A DNA stretch of 64,000 nucleotides from Mansonella perstans (lineage: Eukaryota > Nematoda > Chromadorea > Rhabditida > Onchocercidae): contig JBAMDO010000569.1 in the NCBI GenBank assembly GCA_037074765.1, positions 124,001 through 188,000 of the forward strand, given 5' to 3'. Both the position numbers and the translations under genes were made by a program. The notes under the pieces are model-generated. The model ran no database searches. It had not been told where the DNA came from and saw nothing but the letters and a program-made list of their open reading frames with translations. Below, in pieces: positions 1 through 16,025 of the stretch (position 1 is the stretch's first letter; each line of letters begins with the position of its first letter).

Positions 1-945
1 ATTTTTGCAGCTGTTCCTGTCCAACTACTCGAGTATTTCCTAAATTTGACCGAATTATTTCAGGTTTTTCGCTAAAATAATACTTGTCAACGACATTATC
101 ATATTCTATAAATTCATGGCTACTTTAACTTGCACTCTACCTCAGTCTTTTCACTGCGCTTGCAATAATTTCAATGAATCTTAGTCTTCTTTCTCCTTTT
201 TCACAGAGTATGTATAGAGTTCTGCTAAAAATCTTCGCTCCTAAACATATTATCTACCGCAGTAAAGTAAATAAATATGGTATCCTTTGAAAAAGAAAGA
301 TACACTTACCAAACCATTTTCGATGAGGTTCAACTCTAGCAACTGTTCCAGATGGTAGCTTTTCCTGATAAGGTGCAGCTCTGATAATTTTACCTTTGGC
401 ATCTCTGCAAAAAAACTTTAAAAATTCACAAATTTAAAAAAAAAAATTAAAAAAAAAGCATTTTTTTGAAAAAACTTGCAATCTTGTTCATTGTGCATTA
501 AATTGCGCTTAAGCTACTGACCTGACAGGTTTGAAGTTCTTATACATTCGTAAGCGATTGATTGTCGCTTTGGAGCGAAAATGGTCGCCTTTCGCTTTAC
601 GATCTGCAATAATGAATCAATGAAACAATATAAGAAGAATCTTAAACTAAGATATCACATAATACATCAGGTAGTTTAGATTACTATCTTCAACCACGCA
701 GTTGATTTTACATTTTGCTGCTATTTTTTTGGTAATCCGGTGCTCACTCCTAAATTGAAAACAAGCAATTAACTGATTTCCCTATCGAAACTTCAAATCT
801 CACCTGGATTCAAACTGTGCTCGCCTTTTTTGAACGTCAAATTTGTTCTTGAACCCGGCGCATGCCTCACAAACTTCTTGTTTTTTGTTACCGAACCCGT
901 AGAATCAGGACGATTTTTCTTCAGCGATGAACGTTTTTTGGCCAT
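1..945 (-). CDS. GNL2: Nucleolar GTP-binding protein 2 (GNL2/NOG2), 5' part only
   Basis: GNL2 is a circularly permuted GTPase of the nucleolus and nucleoplasm that helps assemble and check pre-60S ribosomal particles. Four exons are visible: 804-945, 522-603, 310-404 and 1-39; the gene runs off the window. The ATG at 945 follows an acceptor-like TTGTAG nine to ten bases after the T-rich tract, fitting SL trans-splicing. Only the N-terminal NGP1NT region is present: a Lys/Arg-rich start, then MYKNFKPVRDAKGKIIRAAP, then the family signature ARVEPHRKWFGNTRVV across the last exon junction. The G4-G5-G1-G3 GTPase motifs must lie outside the window. Identification is by recognised family motifs; the C. 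elegans counterpart is ngp-1. It is one of four ribosome-assembly genes here. Confidence 0.93.
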
Positions 946-1684
946 ACTGCTTGTTCCTACAATGAATTTAGTAAGGCGGTTTTATATTAGAATAATTAGA
1001 ATTGTTTACTGCAGAAGCGCCACTTATTTTCAGCGTAAACTATAAGCGAGTGTATAATTGTTAAGCTAACTAAAATCACTGGATAAAATATGCAAATCAG
1101 GAACTGAAAAATTCCATGCCAGTTTTTTTCAATTAAAAATCACATTGTTTTCTAGTTTGAACTTTTTATATTAAAATCGTACAATTAATACATGAAACAA
1201 AGATTTTTAAATGAAAGAATGAAACAAGAAAATCAGAAAGATAAGAAACATTGTTAGGAACGAATATAAATGGTTCCATGTTTGAAACTTACGAAAATAA
1301 AACGAATTCACACATAAATTAAAAGTTTGTATTTGCAAATATACAAGAACGAATAATATACACAATATACAAAGATAGCTAACACAATTCAAGGAAAGAA
1401 CTAAGAAATAGTTCAAAATCTTATGTAATGACAACATACAAAATTATGTCTTTTAAAATTCCTCTAGTTATTAATCATATAGTTAATAATTCAAAATCTT
1501 ATGCAATGACAACATTCAAATTTGCTAGAGACTTCCTCCAATCATACAGTTAATAATCAAATTATGTCTTTTAAATTCTGAATTTACTTTAATCAGAAAA
1601 AAATCGCCAGAAAAAAATTCGAGAAGTAGCCGAAGAAAAATTAATAAATGGAATAAGGAAATCCCTAATAACATAGGAAAAAAT
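946..1684. other. Intergenic, with a degenerate direct repeat
   Basis: This gap separates the GNL2 start from the BLOC1S5-like stop. I see no convincing coding exon. Positions about 1411-1575 hold two imperfect copies of one segment (see the separate repeat entry). The rest is AT-rich. It should contain the GNL2 promoter and the 3' UTR of the neighbouring gene, but no specific element is recognisable. Confidence 0.6.
1411..1575. repeat. Imperfect direct repeat, about 80 bp x 2
   Basis: The words TTCAAAATCTTATG, AATGACAACAT and AGTTAATAAT occur in the same order twice, starting near 1411 and near 1490, and AAATTATGTCTTTTAAA occurs near 1441 and 1559. The copies are about 80 bp apart and differ by substitutions and an indel, so this is an old tandem duplication. 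No coding potential is seen. Confidence 0.7.
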
Positions 1685-2655
1685 TCAGTCTAAATTGATT
1701 TCGCTAGTACTGGAAATATTGGGGGATACGAGGATGTCATCTCCATTATTTTTGCACTCTTTCAAAGCTCGCTCCACCGCTAATTGCATTACCACTTTTT
1801 GTTCATGCTGACTTTTGCGTATTGCTTCTAAATAATCGTCGTGTTCCTATAAAATTCAATTATAATAAATTATCATGACACAAACCAATTAACTGTTGCT
1901 ATTCTTGCTTTTGATCTTACATTGGGAATGCGAACTTATTTGCTCATGAAAGTGAGACAAGGTCCTACTAAATTGAAACTTTTCAATCAATCAGTTCAAA
2001 GGTTAAAAATGTTGTGCAAACAAGTAAAAATGTCGTATAAAAAGAATAAGACAAAATAGCATATTGTCAAAATATCAAACAACAAACGAAACCTTTTGAT
2101 AACGAGGAATTATGAGTTCCGATAATGCAGATGTCGTCTTCTCGATCTGTTCATTGAGATGTCCCAAATCATTCTTTGCTAGTATTAATTCCAAAGGAAC
2201 ATCTGTCGCTTCCACTAACTGCAATATAATACAGTCAGATTGTATGATCAACACTGTAACATAGTTAATTGTATGATCAACACTGGTATAAGTCAGCCAA
2301 CCATTGGAAGAACAAAATATATGCATAATATTGTATAATCCAGAAAATGTGCAATTTACATTATGAAAGGTAGTTCAACTGGAATTTTCCAAAAAATCAT
2401 TTTATAAAATTAGACAAAATTCTTCAATTGCAAATAACGATGAAATATGATTTCCATCAAGATTAATTATGGAGCAACATTAGTAGTTCATACCGAATGA
2501 CTAACTCTAATGATACCATCAAATTCTTTGTGCCGTTCATTACGCTCGAAATTATCCAGAAATTTGTTAATTTGATTCCGTATCAAAGCGGTATGATCAA
2601 ATATCTGCTCACCGACCAAGCTGATATCTTCCATTAATGTAGAGACTGAAGCCAT
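1685..2655 (-). CDS. BLOC1S5: BLOC-1 subunit 5 (Muted)-like protein
   Basis: This is a three-exon gene (2494-2655, 2093-2218, 1685-1846; all junctions phase 0) coding 149 residues. The protein is mostly predicted helix and coiled coil with no signal peptide or membrane segment. The stretch DHTALIRNQINKFLDNFE near residues 20-37 matches the pattern of the Muted family (DHR..I......F...FE), and the helix spacing and total length are similar. If correct it is part of BLOC-1, which helps sort cargo to lysosome-related organelles such as nematode gut granules. The ATG at 2655 lies just after a CCGTTTTAG acceptor, fitting trans-splicing. An intron contains the 16-bp word TGTATGATCAACACTG twice (2241 and 2270). 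Family assignment rests on remembered patterns and is moderate; another small coiled-coil complex subunit is possible. Confidence 0.55.
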
Positions 2656-3520
2656 TACTAAAACGGTAACAAATATTTCAATTTTTAGTTACATTATAAA
2701 GAAAATATCATAAAGGTCCATGCATTAATAAAAAATGATTTCTGCTTCCAGTTGCCGATTTTCATTAATCCTCTCACTCTCGTGACCTAGGTGAAATTTC
2801 TTGAATGCACTAAAATATTTCCTTTTCAGGAGATAATCCAACTCTCACACTCAAGCTAAAATTTAATTTAAGGATTCAGCGGTTCCTTAGCCGTAGTATA
2901 TGGAAATATTAGACAAACTGCTTTTAGAAGTTGCTCTACCAGAGTTATGACGAAATTGAAGCTATCACTGTAAATTCTAAACTCAAGTTTAATCTTCATC
3001 TTCCCCCACTTTCCAGCCCAAACTTTTGTGATCTGATTTAGGAATACTTCTGAAATACAGCATTTCTTGGAAAATGTAAGCATTGCAATGCAACAATAAA
3101 AATTAAGCACTTATAGAGCTGTGCTGATTTAGCAGTGGATATAGATAATAAAACCTTCATAAGAAATTTATTTTATGCAATTTCCTAATAATTTATCCAG
3201 AAACAGTGAGCAAAGTCAGCATAGAGCATAAAAATAAACAGAGTATTCTACAAATGTAAGATGAACTGAAAATTAAGGCAAAATTATATAAAGTTGAAAG
3301 AGAGTACACAATAATATGTTGCTGCAGGCAAGCAAAATTAGTTAAAAACTCAGTACCTATATAACAGTAACAATTTATCATTTACAACTAAATTTCTCAA
3401 AATCCTAGGCTTATGTTAGTTACTGCGATATTTGATGGCAGTAAATAAGAAAATATAAAATTAACTATTACAAATGAAAATTATGAAGTACTACTGATAT
3501 TAAAAGACTTCATAGAATAT
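2656..3520. other. Intergenic spacer, no gene seen
   Basis: About 865 bases between the BLOC1S5-like start and the HPRT stop. Short open frames occur on both strands but none has splice context or recognisable protein sequence. It probably contains the HPRT 3' UTR and the promoter or trans-splice region of the downstream gene. Confidence 0.6.
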
Positions 3521-5486
3521 CTACTCCGACGCTTTGTACTTTTCAATGCCTGATTCATTCAATATACATATATGGTCTAGGTCCCGAAATTTCTGGTTAT
3601 AGTCGAATCCAAAGCCCACTACGAATTTATCCGGTATGTCAAAGGCAACGAAATCTTCTTGCACCTGAAGATACAGCTAATAATGACATAATGTGCATAG
3701 CAATTTTATAACGATATGATGAGCTCTTCATAAAAGTCATTTTTCTCGTCAGACGTCTACGTCTTATCATTTTAGAATTCAAACTATCTTTTATCATATT
3801 TGTGCTATGAAATACGAAAGGACATACCTCAATTTTCCTTTCACATCTCTTGGATAGCAAAAGTACTGTCCATTTCTGCTTTACCCTTATTTTCTCTAAC
3901 CTTTTCAAAAGTTGTGACAATGTTACGCCACTATCCACGATGTCCTCTACGATCTGTAATAACATCAAATAAACCATTTAGCAATGCATGAATGAGAATA
4001 AAACTAACTACCACAGCTTTTTATTTAAAGAACTCTGTGAGTTTTCAGCCAGACTCCTCAAATTTATTATCAACGATGCATTGAACTGAGCATGCGTCAT
4101 ATGTGATAAAACAAACATAACACATTCCCAATATTTCATTAAAAAAAAGCCCAAAAAAATACAGTAAACATAAATTCTTACCACAATATTCTTATTTTCC
4201 AATTCGTTAGTATCCAGAAGACCAATTATTTCCACCGCTCCAGAAGATTTCGAATCCACATAACTCTTAAGAAACAAGTACAGCATAATTTATTTCCAAA
4301 CATTTTTACTAACATAACTGAAATACAGTACTAAAATAACGGTAGTATTAGGTCTTATTACATATTTCGATACGTCATAGCATGTTTTTAAATAACAAAA
4401 GTTTTTCGTATTCGCTATACAGAAGGAGGCTATTGTGAGAGAGAGAAAGAGAGAATTAGTAACTTTAATAATAGAAATCGAATATATGACATTGCGCCCG
4501 AAAATTATGAAGTCATACGAGACATTTGAATTAATAAATTCGAAAAATCGTCTACCATCAAGAAGTCACTTTCTAAATTGAACTTCTGCAAGCTAATGCT
4601 AATCATCTATCATCTATATTAAATTAATATAAGATAGTAAGTCAGAAAAAGCGTATATCGTAAATCTTCCAAATGAATACAATAATATGTTATATAGAAT
4701 TTTTGATTTGAAGAATTTCTCAATTAAAAATTATACTTCTGAAATCTTTCTCTTTGTTACTTATTATACTTAGGAAAAGGATTTTTTTGTTCTGCTCAAA
4801 CAGTAACCATGCACACCTATCAACTTATAGTAATAATTGAAAAAACGAACAGACTGTGTGGGATCATTATATTTCACTATGTCATTGTATTTCGCTACTG
4901 TGAAATGATGAAGTGAAGATTTAATTAATTGAAACCTTAATTCGAATGAATTCAACATCCATTCCATGTTTGCAAGATATCCGGAAATGTGCCAGGTGTT
5001 CATATAGTTCCGAAAAGAATCGAAATGAACTTTTCAAAACACAAAGTAATACTAGCGGCTGTAATAAGAAAATTTAACACGCCACATTAATATGGAAACA
5101 ATTGAGTCAACTTTTAGATCAATTCGTTGAATCCACAATTTTGCATGATTTTAAAATGATAAGATATAAGGTGTACAACGAATAATCAAAGAACAATTAC
5201 TTTGTCACCGATCACTTCAAATATTTCTTGTGCAAGGCATTTGATTCGATCACTAATAAGACCTCTTGGTATCAGTACTGATTTCAGGTCACCAGAGTAA
5301 CAATTTGGAAGTACGAATGACTCTAAGTTGTACTGAAAATTTTTGTAAAACTCAAAAGCATACATCAACATCTAAGCCGTCAGAAATAAATAAAAACAGT
5401 CATAAGTTGCACCTCCTTTCTACAAATTAAATTACCTCAGCATCGTCCGCAATTGAAATCCTTGATAAATGTGAATCTTTTTCCAT
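3521..5486 (-). CDS. HPRT1: Hypoxanthine-guanine phosphoribosyltransferase
   Basis: HPRT transfers phosphoribose from PRPP to hypoxanthine or guanine, making IMP or GMP in cytosolic purine salvage. Six exons (5436-5486, 5201-5332, 4936-5058, 4182-4265, 3828-3953, 3521-3664) give 219 residues, the usual length. Visible motifs in order: [17 protein letters not shown]; the PPi-loop region [14 protein letters not shown]; the active-site loop Ser-Tyr in IKSYVDS; the PRPP-binding motif [11 protein letters not shown] with its two acidic residues; and the base-binding [14 protein letters not shown] with the Lys. The start at 5486 is the first ATG after an in-frame stop, and a CTAG acceptor lies about 26 bases upstream. 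The PPi loop, normally Leu-Lys-Gly, reads Leu-Lys-Ser-Ser here. It lies 392 bases downstream of RIOK2 on the same strand. Confidence 0.95.
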
Positions 5487-5878
5487 GGCTTTTCTAGCGA
5501 GATAGTCTAGAATATGCTATGCCATACATTTCCAAAAATAATACCATGGACCTAATTTTGCTCTATATAAATATCACAAAAAAAAAAAAAAAAAAAAAAT
5601 TGTAAATGGGCTATTACCAACAATTTTGAAAGAACAGCACGCCTCGTATATTTTATTACATAATAAAAACAATACTGAAATTTTTTTGCAATTGAATCAG
5701 GGAAGGGATAATAACTCTTCCTTTTCGTCTAAAACCACAAAAATAATCATCCATTATTGAAATAATGGCATAGTAAGCTAAGAAATCAAGTGCCATGAAA
5801 TTTAGCTCCATGAGATTTATTAATTCTTTAAGCCTATGCTTTAAAGCATTCATAATTATGATTTAAAACAATCCATCA
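5487..5878. other. RIOK2-HPRT spacer with poly(A) run
   Basis: A same-strand gap of about 390 bases. It holds a roughly 22-base A run at 5578-5599 and otherwise AT-rich sequence, with no coding exon. The spacing is short enough that RIOK2 and HPRT could be co-transcribed, but no sequence signal proves this. Confidence 0.55.
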
Positions 5879-9582
<3,704 letters not shown>

Positions 9583-9861
9583 GTCTGCAACATATACTGT
9601 GAAAAAGATTGGAAACATGGATATATGATACCATAAGAGATCGCATTAGGATTTATACGCAATATTCGCCTCTTTCATGTTCAGCAGCAGCCCCGGCCAA
9701 TAACTTAAATAACCATGTGACCTTTAACCTAGCGTTGTAATTCAACAAGTCATATGTTGCAGCTCTTTTGCTCAAAATCAAACACCCAATAAAAACTACC
9801 ATGAATTAACCATGATGTATGAAGGAAAGAAGTAAATTAGACGGAGGAATCTCTTCAGACT

Positions 9862-9970
9862 ACTTTGATACGATAACTATCTGTACGATAGCTTCAAACC
9901 ACTTTGATACGATAACTACTTGTATTTTGATACGATAGCTATACGATAACTATACGATAGCTATCTGTAT
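9862..9970. repeat. Irregular tandem repeat of GATACGATAACTA
   Basis: The words GATACGATAACTA, GATACGATAGCTA and TACGATAGCTATCTGTA recur about six times in 110 bases with variable spacing. It resembles a small degenerate satellite. CGATAG/CTATCG-like pairs also allow short local hairpins. Confidence 0.7.
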
Positions 9971-10243
9971 TTGATTGTTTTTGAAAGAAACACTCGACAA
10001 GTTTATTCTAACTTCCACGATATTTCAAGAAGTAAAGAGGTCAACAAAAACATTTGTTCCGAGGAACTTTACTTTTTATGAATTCAATGCTTTAAATGAC
10101 AAATGATAATTCATCTCTATGCAACGTGCTAATTGGTCTCCCGGTCAATTGAAAATAATTTAAACTTTAGGAAGAACTGAACTAGCAGTGGTAATCATTT
10201 CGCATAAGAACACACCGGGAGAGAGTATAAAGAACTGACCGTT

Positions 10244-10548
10244 ACGTGGTCACAAATTCTACTGATACTTGCAGTTAGTTTTGTTAACAGTAATTTAGAA
10301 CCAAGTTTGAAGTTTAATTAACCAAGTTTGAGGTGTTTCCACAACTCAACCTAACTCAATTCAACACACTATATTCAACACAACATAACAATCCCTGGTG
10401 TAAACATTGAATAATATTGGCTAACAATTGATCTCACAAAAAATTCACGACAGAAATTTTTAAAGACTACTGCCCCATGTCACGGTCACATATTCTACTG
10501 ATACTTGGCAGTTAGTTTTGTTTGCAGTAAATTTAGAACAAAGATTAC
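10244..10548. repeat. Duplicated segment, about 65 bp x 2
   Basis: Copy 1 (about 10244-10307) and copy 2 (about 10482-10548) share TATTCTACTGATACTT or its one-base variant, followed by GCAGTTAGTTTTGTT, CAGTAA and ATTTAGAAC. They are direct copies about 240 bp apart with small indels. Neither is coding. Confidence 0.8.
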
Positions 10549-11666
10549 TGTCTCATGTTTTTGTTTTTCTCTTTTCCTTCATTTTTTTATCCATTATTCA
10601 ACAATGCAAAAAAAAGCTTTCCTTAATCATTGAAACATATTGAAATGTGTTGAAAAAACATTGAAGAAAAAAATCCATAATTCTTCCCAGTTGTACTCTT
10701 CTTCGATATAATTACATTAAAATTAGATGAATATTACAAAAAAAACAAAACAACTTAGAACATGTAAGTGCTATTAGATTGTACACATAACAATACTTTT
10801 AAGCTCAATAAACTTTGTTGCAAATGTTAGTCGAAAATTTGCTAATCAAATTAATTAAAGTATGCAAAAGATCAGTAAATTTAATTGCATAAGATGTAAA
10901 ATTATACAACATGGAAAAAATGAAAAAAAAAAAAAAAAAAATGGAATTGTAGAATGTAAACATAAATATATTTCGAAAATAATTACTAAATAATGATTTG
11001 CAATTAAAAGAATTAGAGATACAATAAGAATACGAAGTAACTTCAAACATTTGCACTGAATTGTATTTATGTTATCTTTAGAAGCAGAAAAAAAAAGACA
11101 TTCGAATTGCAATCTAAACAACCAATGATATGCCTACGATGATAGTGATATTTAAGTTTTTTTTTTCTCTATTCCTTCTTTTATTTCCCTATATTTATTC
11201 TTATCTTTTCTTTTTTCATTTTGTCCAAAAAAAAGAGAAAAAAAAAACACACACATACACGATGACTTGAAGACCTATCAGAGTACCTGGTGAACTATTT
11301 GAACGACATTTATTGCCTTTACTTATTTACTACATATACATACATCTGCTAGCAATGTAAAAACATTCGTAAAAGTTAAAAAAAAAAAAAAAACAACAAG
11401 AAAATGAGCCTTATTTTTTTTAAATTATACGAAAAAGGGAGAAGATATTGATAAGCAATGAGATGAATCAGTCAGCAATTTTATGGCTCATAAACGCAGA
11501 ATTCAGTCGATATGCGAGCTTTTACATTATAGTAAGATTGACGATCACAATGGCATGATGTTTATAGTGATTACATTTCACATAGACAAAAAGGAAAAAA
11601 GCATACAAACTGATAAATTAAATGAAAAACAATGAATAACACCGCTTAAAATTAATAACAACTAAA

Positions 11667-14600
11667 TTATACGTCAGTTTTTCGCTTTTTTGCAGCCGGC
11701 CTTTCAAAGTTATTTTTCATTCCGCCGGCGTGTTTTACGAGGAATTTGCTATTTAGTGCCGTCGTAGCAGCCCAAGCACCCTGATGATCAGTGGTATCCT
11801 CCGCTGTCAAATGTGTCCACTTGGAACGACTAGCTTTTCCAAAGTTTTTGACCTTAAATGATAATCATTATTTATAATTTCTTGAACTAAACTATCCATC
11901 TTCAAGCAGCTTACGAAATCCGATTCACATAATAATTTGGCACGTTTTTACTTCCAATCAGCAAACATCTTTTCGCATCTGGACATCATTTCGGCACTTC
12001 TATTTTTTGTCTGTGTTTATACAATTTTTTCACAGTCATGATGATTTTCATTTTATATTTCTGGATACCAGAAAGTTCACCAAATCAATGAAACTGATTT
12101 CTTATTGAATAAACTCGAAAAAACCTAACCTAATTTAAGCGCAAAATGAAGCAAATTTTTACCTGCATAACTTTCGGAAGTACAGATTTATCAAATTGGT
12201 CGTCAAGTGTTGCTTCAGCAAAGTCTCGTTTAAATATATCATCTTCCACATCCAAATAGAATGCTCCACGATGAAAATATTTTTGCAGAAACTTATATTT
12301 GCCCTTCTTTTGCTGGAATTTGAATTCAAGTCAAAATAAATATATATATGTCAAAAAATTAAAGTAATTAATTGTCTGAAAACAGATCATTTCATGTAAT
12401 CACTTTTCTGAGGTAGATACAAAAGCCAAATTTAAGAAGCAAACAATGGGAACATAAATGTTCAATAAAATTCAGCAATTTACAAAACTAATTGAAGTGG
12501 GATTACAATAGAAATCGCCAACCATGTTCGTAATCATTTTTGGATTCATTCTTAGGTACTGCTTGCGCTCTTCTTCTGTCATGCCGTGTATTCGATCTAA
12601 TTCTGCTTTTTCTCGTGCAAGTCTACAAAACTTGGCTATAAATATATTCCAGCAAATAATGAATTCAGTACAATGTAAAATGACTAAAAGACCCATTCGA
12701 CTAAGCAACTAAATTCATTAAGTCTCTAAATGAAGGATATTTAAACAATAAATAAAATGTAAATCTGATTGCTTGATTTTTTTGCCAGTCACACAAGGAT
12801 CATGACACTGAGTATTCTGCTAACAGTCTATAATGTCTAGACCTCTACGTGATCGTTTTCGTAGTTAGTGCTGGATATGTATATTTGGGAAACGATTTTG
12901 TGAGAAAAAAAATGAGTAGACTGTGTCAAATAATTTGCTGCTTACGCGTCGCGTTCCTCTTTATTTCTTTTTAATCGCTTCATTTCACGAAGTTTCCAAC
13001 TTTCATATGCAATTTCTTCATTTTCATCATCAGTTATAACTGATGTCAAATCGATATTATCTTCTTTCTTCCTTTTTTCCATATCTGCTTCATGTCTCAA
13101 AACCTCTTCCAATAGCTACAAAATCAATGCATAAGTTCTAAAAGAAATGTTCTGTAATCCTTGATGTTTGTCGCTCACAGTTATGTATATTATTTCTTGT
13201 ATTATCATAGTACCTATATATCTATTTTTAAAAGAATTTTGCAGGTATTTTTTGACAAACGACTGGAATGATGAAAATGATGAATAATGGTATGTTTTCA
13301 AAAATCAGCGAAACTTTAAATACAAAAAAGTGACAATACACTTCAAAATAGAGTTACTTTTGCGGATTCTTTCTTTCGTCTTTCCTTCCTTTCTTGCTCC
13401 TCAGCTTGCTGCCTCTTGACACGTTCCTTCTCCTTTTCTTCTTCTATTTTCGTTATTCGTTTGCTCCTTAATACATGACAATCGCACTTTCGGTTAAAAA
13501 ATGAAATTGGAACCATGAAAAAGCAAAAAAAGAAAGAAATACTTTTCTACGAAAACAGGCTTCATTCTGGGGACTGTTTCATCTTCGCTTTCCTCACTTT
13601 CTTCTTCACTTGATTCTTCTTCACTGTCTTCATCTTCTTCTGCTTCTTCCTGTTTTCCTATGAGTTCCTCTTCCTCCTTGATCAAAGCACGCGCTCTCAA
13701 TAAAGCTCGCCGTCTTTCAAATTCTTCCTGTAGTTTCTTCCTTTATTAAAAAATTAAAATAAAGAGCGTCAAAAAATTTTTCACCGAAAGAAAAATAATT
13801 ACTGCGAGATTATTACACAACTTGCAAAAAAAGAGTAGAAGATCAAAAGAGAATTGAGCGACTTAAACCGAATATTTATTATCTTGAAGTATTATGCTTA
13901 ACCTCATCATCCTCATCAGGTTCATCCTCCTCAACCGGAGCTTCTTGCATTTCCAGTTGCATTCTTCGTAACCTTGCTCTTGTCCTTCTTTTTTCTGCCT
14001 CTTCATCATCATCTGAACTCGATGCTGCTCCTACCTCTTCTTTGCTCACATCCGTCGTACGCTTCCTAAAAAAGTGAACTGATCGTCTTCAGTGATAACA
14101 TATTTAGCTCTACTAAAGAATTAATAGCATTTTGCATTATCTTATTGCATATTAACTTTTACAGTAGAACCTAAAATGAATAATGTCAACCTGAATTTTA
14201 ATAAAACTAATCATTATGCTATGAAATTATTCACAGCAAATCATCATGGAGAAGAACCAATACAAATTATGAAGTTAATATATTTCATTTGGCCCCTAAA
14301 GTGATTATTTCTGCATTCGGTCTGACCAGCTCGGTAATATTTCCCTAACTTATTTCAAATTTCGCAAAATATAATTCGATCTATTATTTCTATCTAATTT
14401 AATTAACATACTTCCACAATACAATAGCTGAGAATGAAATTAAGTAGTAATAGTGATAATACACAGAAATGACCAAATATAAGCTTACGTCTCTCTTTGC
14501 CACGCATCATTGAGAGGCTTCTCTTGTTCTTCGTCACTTTGTTCTCCGCCAGATGAATCGTTTTTCCCTAAGGCGTATGTTGGTCTGAAACATGCATTGT

Positions 14601-14945
14601 CTATAAACCCAAGTGTGGCACAATAATCCAATTCAACTTTAATAAAACAATTACTGAAGGGATTGTACAATAGAAACAATTATCCAATAACTTTGGCTAT
14701 AATTCTTAATCATAATCAAATCTATAATAATTTAACTCTCAACAATGGTATATAATGTTCGGAAAAATCCTAAATGACATAAAAACGCACACTTTCCCAG
14801 CCATATATCGAACCACCTTCACCTTCTGCATTGTTATTTCACCCTTTTCATTTCTTACGGCAATAGCACCAGCCGTAGGTAAGGCTTTCGGGCCCGTATT
14901 ACGGCTCTCCAAATCTCGCTCGAACTTCGGAGTAAATTCTCCCAT
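11667..14945 (-). CDS. MFAP1: MFAP1, spliceosomal B-complex protein
   Basis: MFAP1 is a nuclear protein of the spliceosomal B complex, despite its historical name (microfibrillar-associated protein 1). Nine exons (14791-14945, 14489-14584, 13903-14065, 13543-13727, 13358-13466, 12946-13115, 12523-12622, 12163-12312, 11667-11852) give 437 residues, almost the human length. Landmarks: [19 protein letters not shown] near residue 30; a long acidic Ser/Glu tract (residues about 140-190); a charged helical Lys/Arg/Glu region; [55 protein letters not shown]; and the C-terminal [11 protein letters not shown], a likely nuclear signal. The first donor is a weak GT|GTGCGT; the alternative AAA|GTGTGC breaks the frame. 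ATG 14945 sits one base after TTTGAG, a candidate trans-splice acceptor. Confidence 0.95.
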
Positions 14946-16025
14946 ACTCAAAATAAATACTGCATACATTCATCAGTAAAATTCAAAAAAACATTAATAA
15001 AAGTTTCTTGAAAAAACGGAATCCAATAATGCCGGTTAAAAACCACCAACTTAACATTTTAACGTAAATGGCATTAACTTAACATTTTACTTCATTTTAA
15101 ATTACAAGCTTCAAAGAAGCATAATTACAAGTTTAAAAGCTAACAATAAATAATGGATAGAGAACGACTTATTTAAAGTCTTTCCTTATGATTAGAAAGA
15201 TGCATCAAAGAAATAGCTTTTGGAATAAAGGTGGAAAGTAAATTTTATGGTTCCTGAGATATTTCCTGACAAGACTAAAACTCAAAATGAAACATATCAA
15301 AAATCAGTCACAACAATATATAATCTTACAAAAACAAAAAAGCAAAATTTCATTTTTTTTTTTCAAAATTTTTATACAAGGAACCTCCTCCTAATACGCT
15401 TAACACGTTTAAATTAATATCGATATTATTGAAATAATTGTCAAAAGCCATAAATATTAAACACTGAGAAACATTAGCAATTATTATTATGAATAATAAT
15501 CATTAAAATCGAAAGAGAACCATTGAAGAACAAAGCGAGCTTCCAGCGCTTCAATGTATTTACTTGAAAAGATATGTTTATCAATAAACATCCATTAAAA
15601 ATGTGCAGTCCTTGGAATCTATTAGAGGATTTTAACTTTTAAAAAATTTTTGGAGAATATTTTGAACGACTGTTTTTTTCTACTAGCACGAGTTACTACA
15701 ATAAATACTTCCAATTCTGAAAAAAAAGTCAAGGTTTTACGCCTTTTTTATTGTATATTTATAGTTTCTAACAACTGCTTCAATAACATCTATTTAAATT
15801 TAAATATGGCTTTTTTACTCTTTCCCTTTTTAAGAAACAGTTATAAATCCAAAAAATTAACTAATTTATGATGTGTTGCATTTAAGATTTTAATTTCATT
15901 AAATTTTCGAAAAAAAACTTAAAAAAAAATGTCAGGAATCATTAATTCCCAAGATATTATAAAAAAAAAGCAATAACTTCAGAATGGTAATCAAGTGAGA
16001 AAATATTATAATAAAAAAAGAGAAA
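14946..16025. other. Intergenic spacer between MFAP1 and SPT5
   Basis: About 1.1 kb, very AT-rich, between the MFAP1 start and the SPT5 stop on the same strand. An open frame on the plus strand at 15650-15871 is Phe/Asn/Leu-rich with no recognisable features, and I regard it as chance. No RNA gene or clear repeat seen. Confidence 0.6.

Larger units (their letters stand above)
9583..11666. other. 2-kb intergenic region with local repeats
   Basis: No gene recognised. It contains an irregular GATACGATAACTA-type repeat (9862-9970), a duplicated segment of about 65 bp (10244-10307 and 10482-10548), several A runs (10921-10940, 11379-11393) and pyrimidine-rich tracts. Open frames near 10805-11121 are AT-rich artefacts rich in Phe, Ile and Asn. 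Confidence 0.6.

Noticed and set aside
4770..5003. 77-residue minus-strand frame within HPRT
   Set aside because: It overlaps HPRT exon 3 in another frame; the HPRT frame carries the family motifs and splices in phase.
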